Below, piece by piece: positions 1-5,583 of a stretch of DNA of 6,954 nt. Location of the stretch: assembly GCA_028707015.1 (NCBI GenBank), contig JAQTVP010000084.1, forward strand, positions 1 to 6,954, written 5' to 3'. The first letter of the stretch is position 1; each line of letters starts with the position of its first letter. The stretch comes from Dehalococcoidales bacterium. GTDB lineage: Bacteria; Chloroflexota; Dehalococcoidia; Dehalococcoidales; JAQTVP01. The notes under the pieces were generated by a model. It made no database searches and was not told the origin of the DNA. It saw only the letters and a program-made list of their open reading frames with translations. The translations under genes were made by a program, and so were the position numbers.

Positions 1-1
1 T

Positions 2-211
2 GATGCAACCGCAGAAGAACCAACTTACATCTATATTCTGTTTCTGGTTGCAGAAAAGGATGACGCCCGGGAAATAGATGATGATTCCCTGCAGCTGCTA
101 AAAGATAATGCTATTGAGAGCTGGCTCTTAGAAGAAACGAACCTGCACGAATTGAACTGGAATTTTAATTCCGAAATTCACGGCTGGATTAATTATCAGC
201 TGTCAAAATAA
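2..211 (+). CDS. C-terminal fragment of a probable SurA/PpiC-type (parvulin) foldase
   Basis: An open frame runs from the window edge to TAA at 209-211 and gives the last 69 residues of a larger protein. The visible part has a beta strand (YIYILFLVAEKDDAREI), then an acidic helix with DDDSLQLLKDNAIESWLLEE, then a Trp-rich tail ending WINYQLSK. This pattern, a strand followed by a 'D/E-x-LxxL-(K/R)xxA-xxxWL' helix, is what I know from the extreme C-terminus of SurA/PpiC/PrsA-like peptidyl-prolyl isomerases, where the helix returns to the chaperone core. Those proteins are secreted or membrane-anchored and help exported proteins fold. The catalytic parvulin domain and any signal peptide lie upstream of the window, so the family call rests on a short tail. 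A second isomerase, of the unrelated FKBP type, lies at 4183-4689 on the other strand. Confidence 0.55.
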   Translation, partial: DATAEEPTYIYILFLVAEKDDAREIDDDSLQLLKDNAIESWLLEETNLHELNWNFNSEIHGWINYQLSK

Positions 212-517
212 AGTGCCGCAGTATTAATAAGTACTTCTCCTACGGAAAACTTACACTATATTACCAAGAAGTATTTCTGTCTGTAAAATTCAGTATAAGC
301 TGCCTATCATCAGTATGTTTAGTTATATATTGAGTGTATTATATGAAATTTTTTTTATAATGGGGGAAATATACTAATAATACATGCCTATATAATTTCA
401 GTTAAAAAAGTAGTTATTGACATTTTTATAGTATAAGAATAAAGTCAGCCATTATAGATATTTTATTATTATAAAGTAAAAACCATAAGAAAATTATGAC
501 ATATATGAGTTATAGTA
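212..517. other. AT-rich intergenic region upstream of the degV-like gene
   Basis: This 306-bp stretch holds no convincing gene: the ATGs at about 314, 343 and 359 all close within a few codons. It is very AT-rich and has poly-T and poly-A runs. I saw no clean intrinsic terminator for the foldase gene. The pair GTACTTCT / AGAAGTAT near 230-275 could form a weak stem, but its loop is long and no T-tract follows. The only element worth naming is the candidate promoter near 417-445. Confidence 0.6.
417..445 (+). promoter_or_regulatory. Candidate sigma70-like promoter for the degV-like operon
   Basis: A perfect -35 hexamer TTGACA lies at 417-422. With a 17-bp spacer the -10 position is TAAAGT at 440-445, which matches TATAAT at only four of six positions. 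A better-looking TATAAG at 432-437 is too close (9 bp) to pair with it. A start near 452 would give a 5' untranslated region of about 65 nt before the ATG at 518. The -35 is convincing and the -10 is weak. Confidence 0.4.
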
Positions 518-1354
518 ATGGTTGTTAAGATTATAACGGATAGTACCTCAGATATTAGTTTTGACCTTGCGCGTGAATTGGATATTGAAATAGTACCAAT
601 GTACGTTCGTTTCGGTAATCAGCTATATCGTGATGGTATTGACATGTCAAGTGCAGAGCTGATGAGAAAACTGGAGACTACATCGCTTAAATTGGCAACT
701 TCCCAACCCAGCCCTAGTGATTTATTGAAAGTGTACTCAAAATATTCTGAAAACTATGATGGCATCATATCTATTCATATTTCATCTAAAATAAGTGGCA
801 CCTATGAATCAGCCCTGATAGCCGAGGGGATGGTTAAGGGGAAATGCAAAATAGAGGTTATAGATTCTAAAATAAACTCTGCCGGTTTGGCTTTGGTAGT
901 AATACAAGCCTCTAGAATGGCTGCGGCAGGTGAAAAGATAGATACCATTACTAAATGGGTAAAACATATAATTAATCAGACTAAAATGTTAGGCGTTTTT
1001 GATACTATGAAATACTTGGCTAGGGGTGGTCGGGTTAATAAAGCAATTGCCAATATCGGTGCGTTTCTTAATATAAAACCCTTATTGACTTTCAAAGATG
1101 GTGAAATTATACGAGCCGGCATGGTGCGGACATTTCCGAGAGGAATCGAACGGTTATACCAATTCGTTGCGAAGAGAAATAATATCGAAGAATTGGCTAT
1201 TGCCCATAGTGCTATTCCAGAAATTGCCGAAGAATTTAAAGAGCGGCTGGGTAATATTTTCCCGGTAAATCGCATTTTTGTAATGCAGCTGGGTGCGGCG
1301 CTGGGAATACACGGCGGGCCGGGAGTGTTGCTGGTAGCACTGATAGGAGGTTAA
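518..1354 (+). CDS. DegV family protein (FakB-like fatty-acid-binding protein)
   Basis: The 278-residue product covers the whole DegV fold at usual family length (about 280). The N-terminal strand and loop read KIITDSTSD (residues 4-12). The lipid-pocket motif TSQPSP is at 61-66 and SSKISGTY at 89-96. DSKINSAGLAL at 116-126 corresponds to the family DSxxxSxG stretch, KYLARGGR is at 165-172, KPLLTFKDGEI at 188-197, and HGGPG at 265-269 matches the conserved C-terminal H-x-GPG. DegV/FakB proteins are cytoplasmic and hold a fatty acid in a buried pocket; in Firmicutes, FakB presents it to the kinase FakA for phosphorylation and entry into phospholipid synthesis. No FakA-like DAK kinase is in this window, so the kinase link is untested. 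An in-frame TGA at 506-508 makes 518 the earliest ATG. No good SD precedes it, so initiation looks weak. The next gene follows after 4 bp. Confidence 0.93.
   Translation: MVVKIITDSTSDISFDLARELDIEIVPMYVRFGNQLYRDGIDMSSAELMRKLETTSLKLATSQPSPSDLLKVYSKYSENYDGIISIHISSKISGTYESALIAEGMVKGKCKIEVIDSKINSAGLALVVIQASRMAAAGEKIDTITKWVKHIINQTKMLGVFDTMKYLARGGRVNKAIANIGAFLNIKPLLTFKDGEIIRAGMVRTFPRGIERLYQFVAKRNNIEELAIAHSAIPEIAEEFKERLGNIFPVNRIFVMQLGAALGIHGGPGVLLVALIGG
1345..1350 (+). promoter_or_regulatory. Strong Shine-Dalgarno for the five-helix membrane protein
   Basis: A perfect AGGAGG lies inside the last codons of the degV-like gene, 8 nt before the ATG at 1359. It fixes that start and implies translation from the same mRNA as degV. 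Confidence 0.8.
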
Positions 1355-1358
1355 TAGA

Positions 1359-1892
1359 ATGGTAATGCAGCAGATAATTTTACTCATCATTAATGTTATC
1401 GGTGGGGTCGCAGTAATAGGTAGTTATATATATGGGTTACTTACTCACCCGGATGGCGCTAATGCCTTATGGGGAAATATTTCGCTATCTGTAAGACCTG
1501 TGTATATGGTCTCGATGGTACTGGCAGCTTTAGGGTACTTCGCATTTATTTATTTCATTTTCTTTCGGCTTATTCCAGATGAAGTTAATATTGCTGGCAG
1601 GTTTAGCTTCAGTTTGTTTTACATAATATTTCTTGTAATTCTCATTCCCTCTGTTCTGTGGATGCCATTATCTCAAGCCTATATAGATGATCCGGGGGCT
1701 GGTTTGTGGGTAGGAATACGTATTGTGCTAAGTCTGGTAGGAATATCTTCTATTGTCCTGGTATTAGTACTGTTTAACCTGCAAACAAAAATGACTGGTA
1801 TTTCATACTGGTTGGCTGTTGCTGGTAGTATTTACTTTGCTTTTCATACGGCGATTTTAGATGCCTTGCTGTGGCCGGTTTTATTTAAATAA
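1359..1892 (+). CDS. Five-helix integral membrane protein of unknown function
   Basis: The 177-residue protein is almost entirely membrane-embedded. Predicted helices are at about 5-27, 48-71, 83-104, 116-140 and 148-173, joined by short loops. No signal peptide is separable from helix 1. Polar or distinctive residues that could matter include HPDGANALWGN in the first loop (30-40), RPVYM (46-50), WMPLSQAYIDDPGAGLW (101-117) across loop 3, and H163 with D168 in the last helix. Five helices in about 170 residues recalls the TspO/MBR size class, but I do not see its hallmark motifs, so I do not assign it. It starts 4 bp after the degV-like gene behind a perfect SD, so it is very probably co-expressed with it. 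A membrane role linked to fatty acids or lipids is only a guess from that position. A terminator-like hairpin overlaps its last six codons. Confidence 0.85.
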   Translation: MVMQQIILLIINVIGGVAVIGSYIYGLLTHPDGANALWGNISLSVRPVYMVSMVLAALGYFAFIYFIFFRLIPDEVNIAGRFSFSLFYIIFLVILIPSVLWMPLSQAYIDDPGAGLWVGIRIVLSLVGISSIVLVLVLFNLQTKMTGISYWLAVAGSIYFAFHTAILDALLWPVLFK

Positions 1893-1914
1893 TATAAAAC
1901 CGGAGTTATTTTTT
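1875..1914 (+). terminator. Intrinsic terminator-like hairpin overlapping the gene end
   Basis: A perfect 10-bp inverted repeat, CCGGTTTTAT (1875-1884) and ATAAAACCGG (1894-1903), encloses a 9-nt loop. It is followed by AG and then a T-tract (TTATTTTTT, 1906-1914). The left arm lies in the coding sequence for the last residues of the membrane protein, and its TAA stop (1890-1892) is in the loop. The G+C pairs are at the stem base, next to the T-tract, as in Rho-independent terminators. It would end the degV/membrane-protein transcript or act as a partial terminator before msrB. Confidence 0.7.
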
Positions 1915-1930
1915 GAATAATTATTGTGAT

Positions 1931-1936
1931 GGGTGA
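1931..1936 (+). promoter_or_regulatory. Shine-Dalgarno that favours the ATG at 1941 for msrB
   Basis: GGGTGA lies 4 nt upstream of the ATG at 1941 and matches the GGTGA end of the anti-SD complement. The earlier in-frame candidates, GTG at 1926 and ATG at 1929, have only AT-rich sequence before them. Confidence 0.5.
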
Positions 1937-1940
1937 AGTA

Positions 1941-2381
1941 ATGGAGAAAATAGAGATATATGACAGCCATAGTAATAAAATATTGCACGTTAGTAAAATT
2001 ATTAAAACAGATGAAGAATGGAGAAAAGAATTAACACCGGAGCAATATCAGGTTACTGTAAAAAAGGGGACTGAACTTCCATTTACCTGTACCTTTGAAG
2101 ATGAGCAGGAAACTGGTATATATCAATGTATTCGATGCGGTACAGATATGTTCAAGAATGTCACTAAATTTCATTCCGAAACCGGTTGGCCGAGTTACTG
2201 CGAACCGGTTTCAAAGTTGAATATACGATTGGTAGTAGATACCAGCTTTAATATGAATAGAACAGAAGTAATCTGTGCCAGATGTAATGCCCATTTAGGG
2301 CATGTTTTTGATGATGGTCCGCCGCCTACGGGTAAACGTTACTGCATTAATTCAGCAGCCTTAAAATTTACCAGAGAATAG
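1941..2381 (+). CDS. msrB: Peptide-methionine (R)-S-oxide reductase MsrB
   Basis: The 146-residue product reduces the R epimer of methionine sulfoxide in proteins. The start at 1941 is chosen for its SD; GTG 1926 or ATG 1929 would add five or four residues. Family landmarks are all present: EEWRKELTPEQY (25-36), four zinc cysteines in C63-x2-C66 and C112-x2-C115, HSETGWPSY (78-86), HLGHVFDDGPPPTG (118-131), and the catalytic RYCINSAAL (133-141) with C135. Many MsrBs carry the resolving cysteine directly before GWPS; here that position is Thr. C50 or C87 could serve instead, or the enzyme may be reduced directly by thioredoxin. There is no signal peptide, so it should be cytoplasmic. msrA follows almost immediately, so the two probably share a transcript. 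Confidence 0.95.
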   Translation: MEKIEIYDSHSNKILHVSKIIKTDEEWRKELTPEQYQVTVKKGTELPFTCTFEDEQETGIYQCIRCGTDMFKNVTKFHSETGWPSYCEPVSKLNIRLVVDTSFNMNRTEVICARCNAHLGHVFDDGPPPTGKRYCINSAALKFTRE

Positions 2382-2386
2382 TAGTG

Positions 2387-2977
2387 ATGCGTAAAGATAA
2401 TATTTTAAACAAAAGGCAAAGCCAAACTAACTCGATTAGCAATAAGGAAATTGCTACGCTTGCCGGGGGCTGTTTCTGGTGTCTGGAGGCAATTTTTAAT
2501 CGGATAGAAGGTATTGATAAAATAACTTCTGGATATTCGGGTGGTACAACAATAAATCCATCTTATGAAGAAGTGTGTGCAGGTACGACCGGACATGCTG
2601 AAGTAGTACAGCTAATATTTAATCCACAGATAATATCTTTTCAGCAGATACTGAATGTCTTCTTCAGCACACATGATCCAACTACCGTTAACAGGCAGGG
2701 AAATGATATCGGTACTCAATATCGGTCGATAATTTTTTACCATAGTGAGGAACAGAAGACTATTGCCGAAATGGTTATTCAAGAACTGAACGGTAAGAAC
2801 CTTTGGCATATTCCGATAGTAACTGAAGTTATCCCCTTTAAGGAGTTCTATCCGGCAGAGAATTATCACCATGATTATTTCAATAATAATTCGCAGCAAC
2901 CTTATTGCCGTGTGGTAATTGCCCCCAAACTGGCTAAATTTCATAAGCAGAAATTATCTGGAATAAAATTTAAGTGA
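2387..2977 (+). CDS. msrA: Peptide-methionine (S)-S-oxide reductase MsrA
   Basis: The 196-residue product reduces the S epimer of methionine sulfoxide, complementing MsrB. The active site GGCFWC is at 27-32 with catalytic C29. It is followed by GYSGG (49-53), the TGHAEVV motif (68-74), HDPTT (96-100), GNDIGTQYRS (105-114) and YPAENYHHDYF (155-165). C174 in QPYCRVVI is a plausible resolving cysteine. The N-terminal 20 residues before the core are polar and low in conservation. Start choice is uncertain: ATG at 2387 or GTG at 2384, both only a few bases after the msrB TAG and with a weak purine-rich SD. The gene ends in TGA, one of two clear TGA stops here, which argues against TGA being reassigned in this organism. 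Confidence 0.96.
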   Translation: MRKDNILNKRQSQTNSISNKEIATLAGGCFWCLEAIFNRIEGIDKITSGYSGGTTINPSYEEVCAGTTGHAEVVQLIFNPQIISFQQILNVFFSTHDPTTVNRQGNDIGTQYRSIIFYHSEEQKTIAEMVIQELNGKNLWHIPIVTEVIPFKEFYPAENYHHDYFNNNSQQPYCRVVIAPKLAKFHKQKLSGIKFK

Positions 2978-3125
2978 GTAATATTCTCTGCAATTAAAAA
3001 ATATGTTAATTTTCCTTAATTTATAAGATAATAAAAAGTGAACACGGCTTACTTTTCGACAATATATAAAATATATAAAGAGAGTATTACACTTAGTTTT
3101 CATAATATATTGAATTAAATAGGAC

Positions 3126-3132
3126 GGAGGAG
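3126..3132 (+). promoter_or_regulatory. Strong Shine-Dalgarno for the DOMON lipoprotein frame
   Basis: GGAGGAG lies 5-7 nt before the ATG at 3138. It marks 3138 as the real start of the interrupted frame, upstream of the in-frame TGA. The downstream ATG at 3432 has no comparable site. Confidence 0.8.
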
Positions 3133-3137
3133 TGGAG

Positions 3138-3743
3138 ATGAAAAAGAAAGCTGTTTGGTTAGTAATTATTGTACTAATCGTAATGACTTTATTAATAACA
3201 TCTTGTAACCAGACAGATACTGAGGAGGAAGGGATAATATCATTAAATACTAAACCAGATGAAGAATGATCAGCGGATGGTATATTAAGTGATAGTGAAT
3301 ATTCTGCTAAATTAATATATGCCGGTGGTAATTATAAATTACATTGGCACTCTGATGAAAACTATATCTATATTGGTATTAAAGGTAAAAGTATTGGCTG
3401 GGTAGCTATAGGTTTTGAACCAAGTGATGAGATGAAAGATGCAGATATTGTTTTTGGTTTAATAAAAAATGGGGGAACTCTTGTTTTAGATCAGTTTAGT
3501 ACTGGTGTTTTTGGTCCCCACCATCCTGATATTGAACTGGGTGGTACTTATGATATCCTTGAGTTCGGAGGTAAGGAAGAAAATGGTACCACTATCTTCG
3601 AGTTTAAGCGAGCACTAGATACCGGCGATCAATATGATAAGGTTATTAATAAAGGAATAGTAAAAATTATTTGGGCTTATGGTCTTAGCGATGAGATAAA
3701 TATAAAGCATGCAGTTCGTGGAGACGGAGAAATTTCCATTTAA
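3138..3743 (+). pseudogene. DOMON-domain lipoprotein interrupted by one in-frame TGA
   Basis: One reading frame spans 201 codons from a well-placed ATG to TAA at 3741-3743, broken only by TGA at 3267-3269 (codon 44). Codons 1-23 encode a lipoprotein signal: KKK, a hydrophobic core, and the lipobox ITSC with C23. A polar linker follows. The DOMON domain begins right after the TGA (SADGILSDSEY) and includes GWVAIGF (87-93), M99 in EMKDADI, LDQFSTGVFGPHHPD, GGTYDILEFGG, FKRALDTGDQYD, IKIIWAYG and KHAVRG with H191. DOMON domains are extracytoplasmic beta sandwiches that bind heme b or sugars; M99 and H191 sit where Met/His heme ligands occur in cytochrome-type members. The TGA probably replaces a TGG Trp codon (WSADG), one G-to-A change. 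Restart at ATG 3432 (codon 99, M99 itself) would lose the signal and the first strands. It may be a real nonsense mutation, a sequencing error or a readthrough product. Its intact remainder suggests the lesion is recent. Confidence 0.8.
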
Positions 3744-3776
3744 ATCAGCACTTAATTTACTGGAGGTTTTCATATT

Positions 3777-4022
3777 ATGATATTTCAAACCATTATAGCT
3801 GCTAGAATTATATTTATTTTCAGCTTAATTAATTTCGTAACTGCATTTTTAGTGTTACTGTCTTGTCGGTGTATCCCTGGTCTTAAAATAACTGGTGACC
3901 TTATGCAATACAGTATTTATAGGCGGTTATTTGGCTATCACTGCTATTACTGGCGGGCTTTTTGGATATCAGTGGTAATACATGCTATTTTTGCTATCGG
4001 CTTCATTGGAGTACCTTTTTAA
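3777..4022 (+). CDS. Small two-helix membrane protein with H-X13-H, paired with the DOMON gene
   Basis: The 81-residue product starts 33 bp after the DOMON frame behind a clear SD (GGAGG, 3762-3766, 10 nt before ATG), so the two are probably co-transcribed. Helix 1 spans about 5-29 and helix 2 about 57-80. Between them is a basic/aromatic loop: CRCIPGLKITGDLMQYSIYRR. Helix 2 is preceded by GYHCYYWRAFW. H55 and H69 are 14 positions apart (H-X13-H), the spacing that in several bis-heme b-type cytochromes places two heme ligands on one helix. C30, C32 and C56 are the other possible ligands. I do not recognise a named family, and heme binding is inferred from spacing and from the DOMON neighbour only. 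An oligomer would be needed to complete heme sites in so small a protein. Confidence 0.75.
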   Translation: MIFQTIIAARIIFIFSLINFVTAFLVLLSCRCIPGLKITGDLMQYSIYRRLFGYHCYYWRAFWISVVIHAIFAIGFIGVPF

Positions 4023-4047
4023 ATAAAACAAAACGGTTATTAACTAT

Positions 4048-4072
4048 CTGCCAATAATTATTCGGCGGTTTT
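4048..4072 (+). terminator. Possible weak intrinsic terminator after the DOMON/small-protein unit
   Basis: CTGCC (4048-4052) can pair with GGCGG (4064-4068), with one G-U pair, around an 11-nt AT-rich loop. TTTT (4069-4072) follows directly. The stem is short, so this is a candidate only. The rest of 4073-4182 has T-runs but no clear hairpin that would end the facing FKBP gene. Confidence 0.35.
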
Positions 4073-4182
4073 AATATCAATTCAAAGAGTAGAGTTTAAT
4101 GTAGGTAAAGTTTTTTGTTTTTAAGTTTTCCCACATTCATTTCATTGATGTCACTGCTATGAGTGTGTAAAGGCATACCAGT

Positions 4183-4689
4183 CTAATTTATCTCTACAAC
4201 CTCAATCTCGAATGTCAGATCTTTTCCCGCCAGAGGGTGGTTAGCATCTACTGTTATCGTTGTTTCAGAGATATCAATAATGACAACTATAGTAGTGGTC
4301 CCATCAGGTTGTTGCATTTGTAATTGTTGTCCCAGTTCAGGAATTAAATCTTCGGGTAATTGGGTTCGTTCTGCTATCATTACCAAGTCATCACGGTGTT
4401 GGCCATAGGCTTGATCTGCAGGTATCGTAATGGTCTTTGATTGCCCCACCTGCATATCCCTAACTGCTTCCTCAAAACCTGAAATTACCCTGCCTTCTCC
4501 TAGTGTAAATTCAAGCGGTTCGCGTTCTGCAGATGTATCGAAAACGGTACCATCATCTAGTTTACCCGTGTAGTGAACCTTAATTATATCACCATTCTTA
4601 GCAGTTATATTATTTCCAGAGCATCCGCTGAATACTAGTATTCCCAAGGAGCAGATTGCCAGTAAAATATAGCATAGAGCTTTTAGCAC
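4183..4689 (-). CDS. SlyD-like FKBP-type peptidyl-prolyl isomerase, predicted lipoprotein
   Basis: The product is 168 residues from the preferred GTG start; an ATG at 4701 would add four. I choose GTG because GGAGG (4699-4695) lies 5 nt before it, whereas the ATG overlaps that SD and has none of its own. The N-terminus is a lysine and hydrophobic stretch ending FSGC, a lipobox-like cleavage site (C23 from the GTG), so the enzyme should be lipid-anchored outside the cytoplasm. The FKBP core follows: VHYTGKLDDGTVFDTS, then LEFTLGEGRVISGFEEAV. An inserted flap (IPADQAYGQHRDDLVMIAERTQLPEDL...) has the SlyD/IF-domain layout, and the end NHPLAGKDLTFEIEVVEI is typical of SlyD. There is no His-rich metal-binding tail. 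It should catalyse cis-trans prolyl isomerisation and chaperone exported proteins. Stop is TAG. Confidence 0.9.
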   Translation of the reverse strand: MLKALCYILLAICSLGILVFSGCSGNNITAKNGDIIKVHYTGKLDDGTVFDTSAEREPLEFTLGEGRVISGFEEAVRDMQVGQSKTITIPADQAYGQHRDDLVMIAERTQLPEDLIPELGQQLQMQQPDGTTTIVVIIDISETTITVDANHPLAGKDLTFEIEVVEIN

Positions 4690-4694
4690 ATTAT

Positions 4695-4699
4695 CCTCC
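4695..4699 (-). promoter_or_regulatory. Shine-Dalgarno selecting the GTG start of the FKBP lipoprotein
   Basis: Read on the minus strand, ATGGAGGATAATGTG holds GGAGG within the first possible codons, 5 nt before the in-frame GTG at 4689-4687. This supports GTG rather than the ATG at 4701. Confidence 0.65.
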
Positions 4700-4786
4700 A
4701 TTGTCTATAGTGATTTTAGTTACTGGTATTCTAACACGATAGTCACATAAGATGCGAATTAATGGTACTGTAACGAGCTTTTGCTG

Positions 4787-4792
4787 TATAAT
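4787..4792 (+). promoter_or_regulatory. Candidate -10 element for the NYN gene
   Basis: A perfect TATAAT lies about 40 nt before the chosen GTG start. No good -35 exists at 16-18 bp spacing. A transcript starting near 4799 would exclude the TTG at 4799 as a practical start codon. Confidence 0.45.
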
Positions 4793-4821
4793 TAATTATT
4801 GGATATAAACCGGAAAGTAAA

Positions 4822-4827
4822 GAGGTG
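4822..4827 (+). promoter_or_regulatory. Shine-Dalgarno selecting the GTG start of the NYN gene
   Basis: GAGGTG lies 4 nt before the GTG at 4832, while the upstream in-frame TTG at 4799 has no SD. Confidence 0.65.
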
Positions 4828-4831
4828 TATA

Positions 4832-5557
4832 GTGAGTGAACAATCTGAGCAACAAAGATTTGCAGTATTAATTGATGGTGATAATGCTCAGGCATCCCTT
4901 TTACCTCAAATTTTGGCAGAAGTTAGCAAGGTTGGGCTGATAACAATCAAGCGGATATATGGAGATTGGACGACTACAAATATGAATAGCTGGAAGGCAT
5001 CACTTCATCGGCATGCCATTCAACCTATCCAGCAATTCAGATATACAATCGGGAAAAATGCAACCGATAGCGCCTTAATAATTGATGCAATGGATATCCT
5101 TCATAGTAATGATGTTGATGGTTTTTGTATTGTAGCTAGCGATAGTGATTATACGCGGTTGGCGACTAGAGTAAGAGAGGAAGGATTTTTTGTTATCGGA
5201 GTGGGAGAAAAGAAAACTCCGGAAGCTTTTACTAATGCCTGCAACCAGTTCATCTACTGTGAAAATCTGGCGGTAACCAAAGAGTCAAAAAAGAAACGAA
5301 CAAGGACAAAGAAATCTGATGTGCCAGATCCTCTGCCCTTGTTGTTGCAGGGTTTTGAGATGGCAGCGAAGGAAGAGGAATGGGTTCACCTGGCATCAAT
5401 GGGTAATGCCCTTCGCCAACTTGAGCCAGCTTTTGATCCCCGAACTTTTAATCATAAACGATTGCAATCACTAATTAAGGATTACCCCAAAACATTTGTG
5501 CTTAAAATAGACGACTCAAAAACTCCACCCGTGATTTATGTAGCACTTGTGGTTTAA
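4832..5557 (+). CDS. NYN-domain (LabA/DUF88-like) protein with C-terminal OST-HTH domain
   Basis: The 241-residue product has two domains. Residues 9-147 form a NYN (PIN-like) nuclease fold: FAVLIDGDNAQ (10-20) with D15 and D17, IKRIYGDW (39-46), KNATDSALIIDAMDIL (75-90) with D79, and CIVASDSDYTRLATRVREEGFFVIGVG (99-125) with D104 and D106. These acidic residues occupy the metal-binding positions of the family, so ribonuclease activity is plausible. A basic linker, KKKRTRTKK (153-161), follows. Residues 168-240 resemble an OST-HTH/LOTUS domain (LLLQGFEMAAKEEEWVHLASMGNALRQLEPAFDPRTFNHKRL...), a winged helix linked to RNA binding. Bacterial proteins with this pairing are common, but their targets are mostly unknown. 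It is cytoplasmic and a single-gene unit between opposite-strand genes. The GTG at 4832 is chosen for its SD; TTG 4799 would add eleven residues. Confidence 0.9.
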   Translation: MSEQSEQQRFAVLIDGDNAQASLLPQILAEVSKVGLITIKRIYGDWTTTNMNSWKASLHRHAIQPIQQFRYTIGKNATDSALIIDAMDILHSNDVDGFCIVASDSDYTRLATRVREEGFFVIGVGEKKTPEAFTNACNQFIYCENLAVTKESKKKRTRTKKSDVPDPLPLLLQGFEMAAKEEEWVHLASMGNALRQLEPAFDPRTFNHKRLQSLIKDYPKTFVLKIDDSKTPPVIYVALVV

Positions 5558-5583
5558 TTGAATGTAAATTAAGTTTTATTACC

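Noticed and set aside
339..364. Terminator formed by ATTATA ... TATAAT around the poly-T run
   Set aside because: The T-run lies inside the loop rather than after the stem, and the stem is entirely A-T.
976..1390. Minus-strand open frames inside the degV-like gene
   Set aside because: They lie opposite a strongly conserved gene, have no SD or recognisable domains, and are antisense shadows. The same holds for minus-strand frames in msrA (2405-2944) and at 6640-6882.
2992..3015. Terminator after msrA from AATTAA / TTAATT
   Set aside because: The six-pair stem has no G-C pair and only a short T stretch, so it would be unstable.
3267..3330. Selenocysteine insertion at the in-frame TGA of the DOMON gene
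   Set aside because: The only nearby hairpin (ATATT/AATAT, about 3281-3304) is short and all A-T, without the features of a bacterial SECIS element. The position is expected to be Trp rather than Cys.
3432..3743. Independent gene starting at ATG 3432
   Set aside because: It lacks an SD, begins in the middle of the DOMON domain at the putative ligand methionine, and is simply the downstream part of the interrupted frame.
4799..4831. TTG at 4799 as the start of the NYN gene
   Set aside because: No SD precedes it and it would sit at the likely transcription start, whereas GTG 4832 has a good SD.
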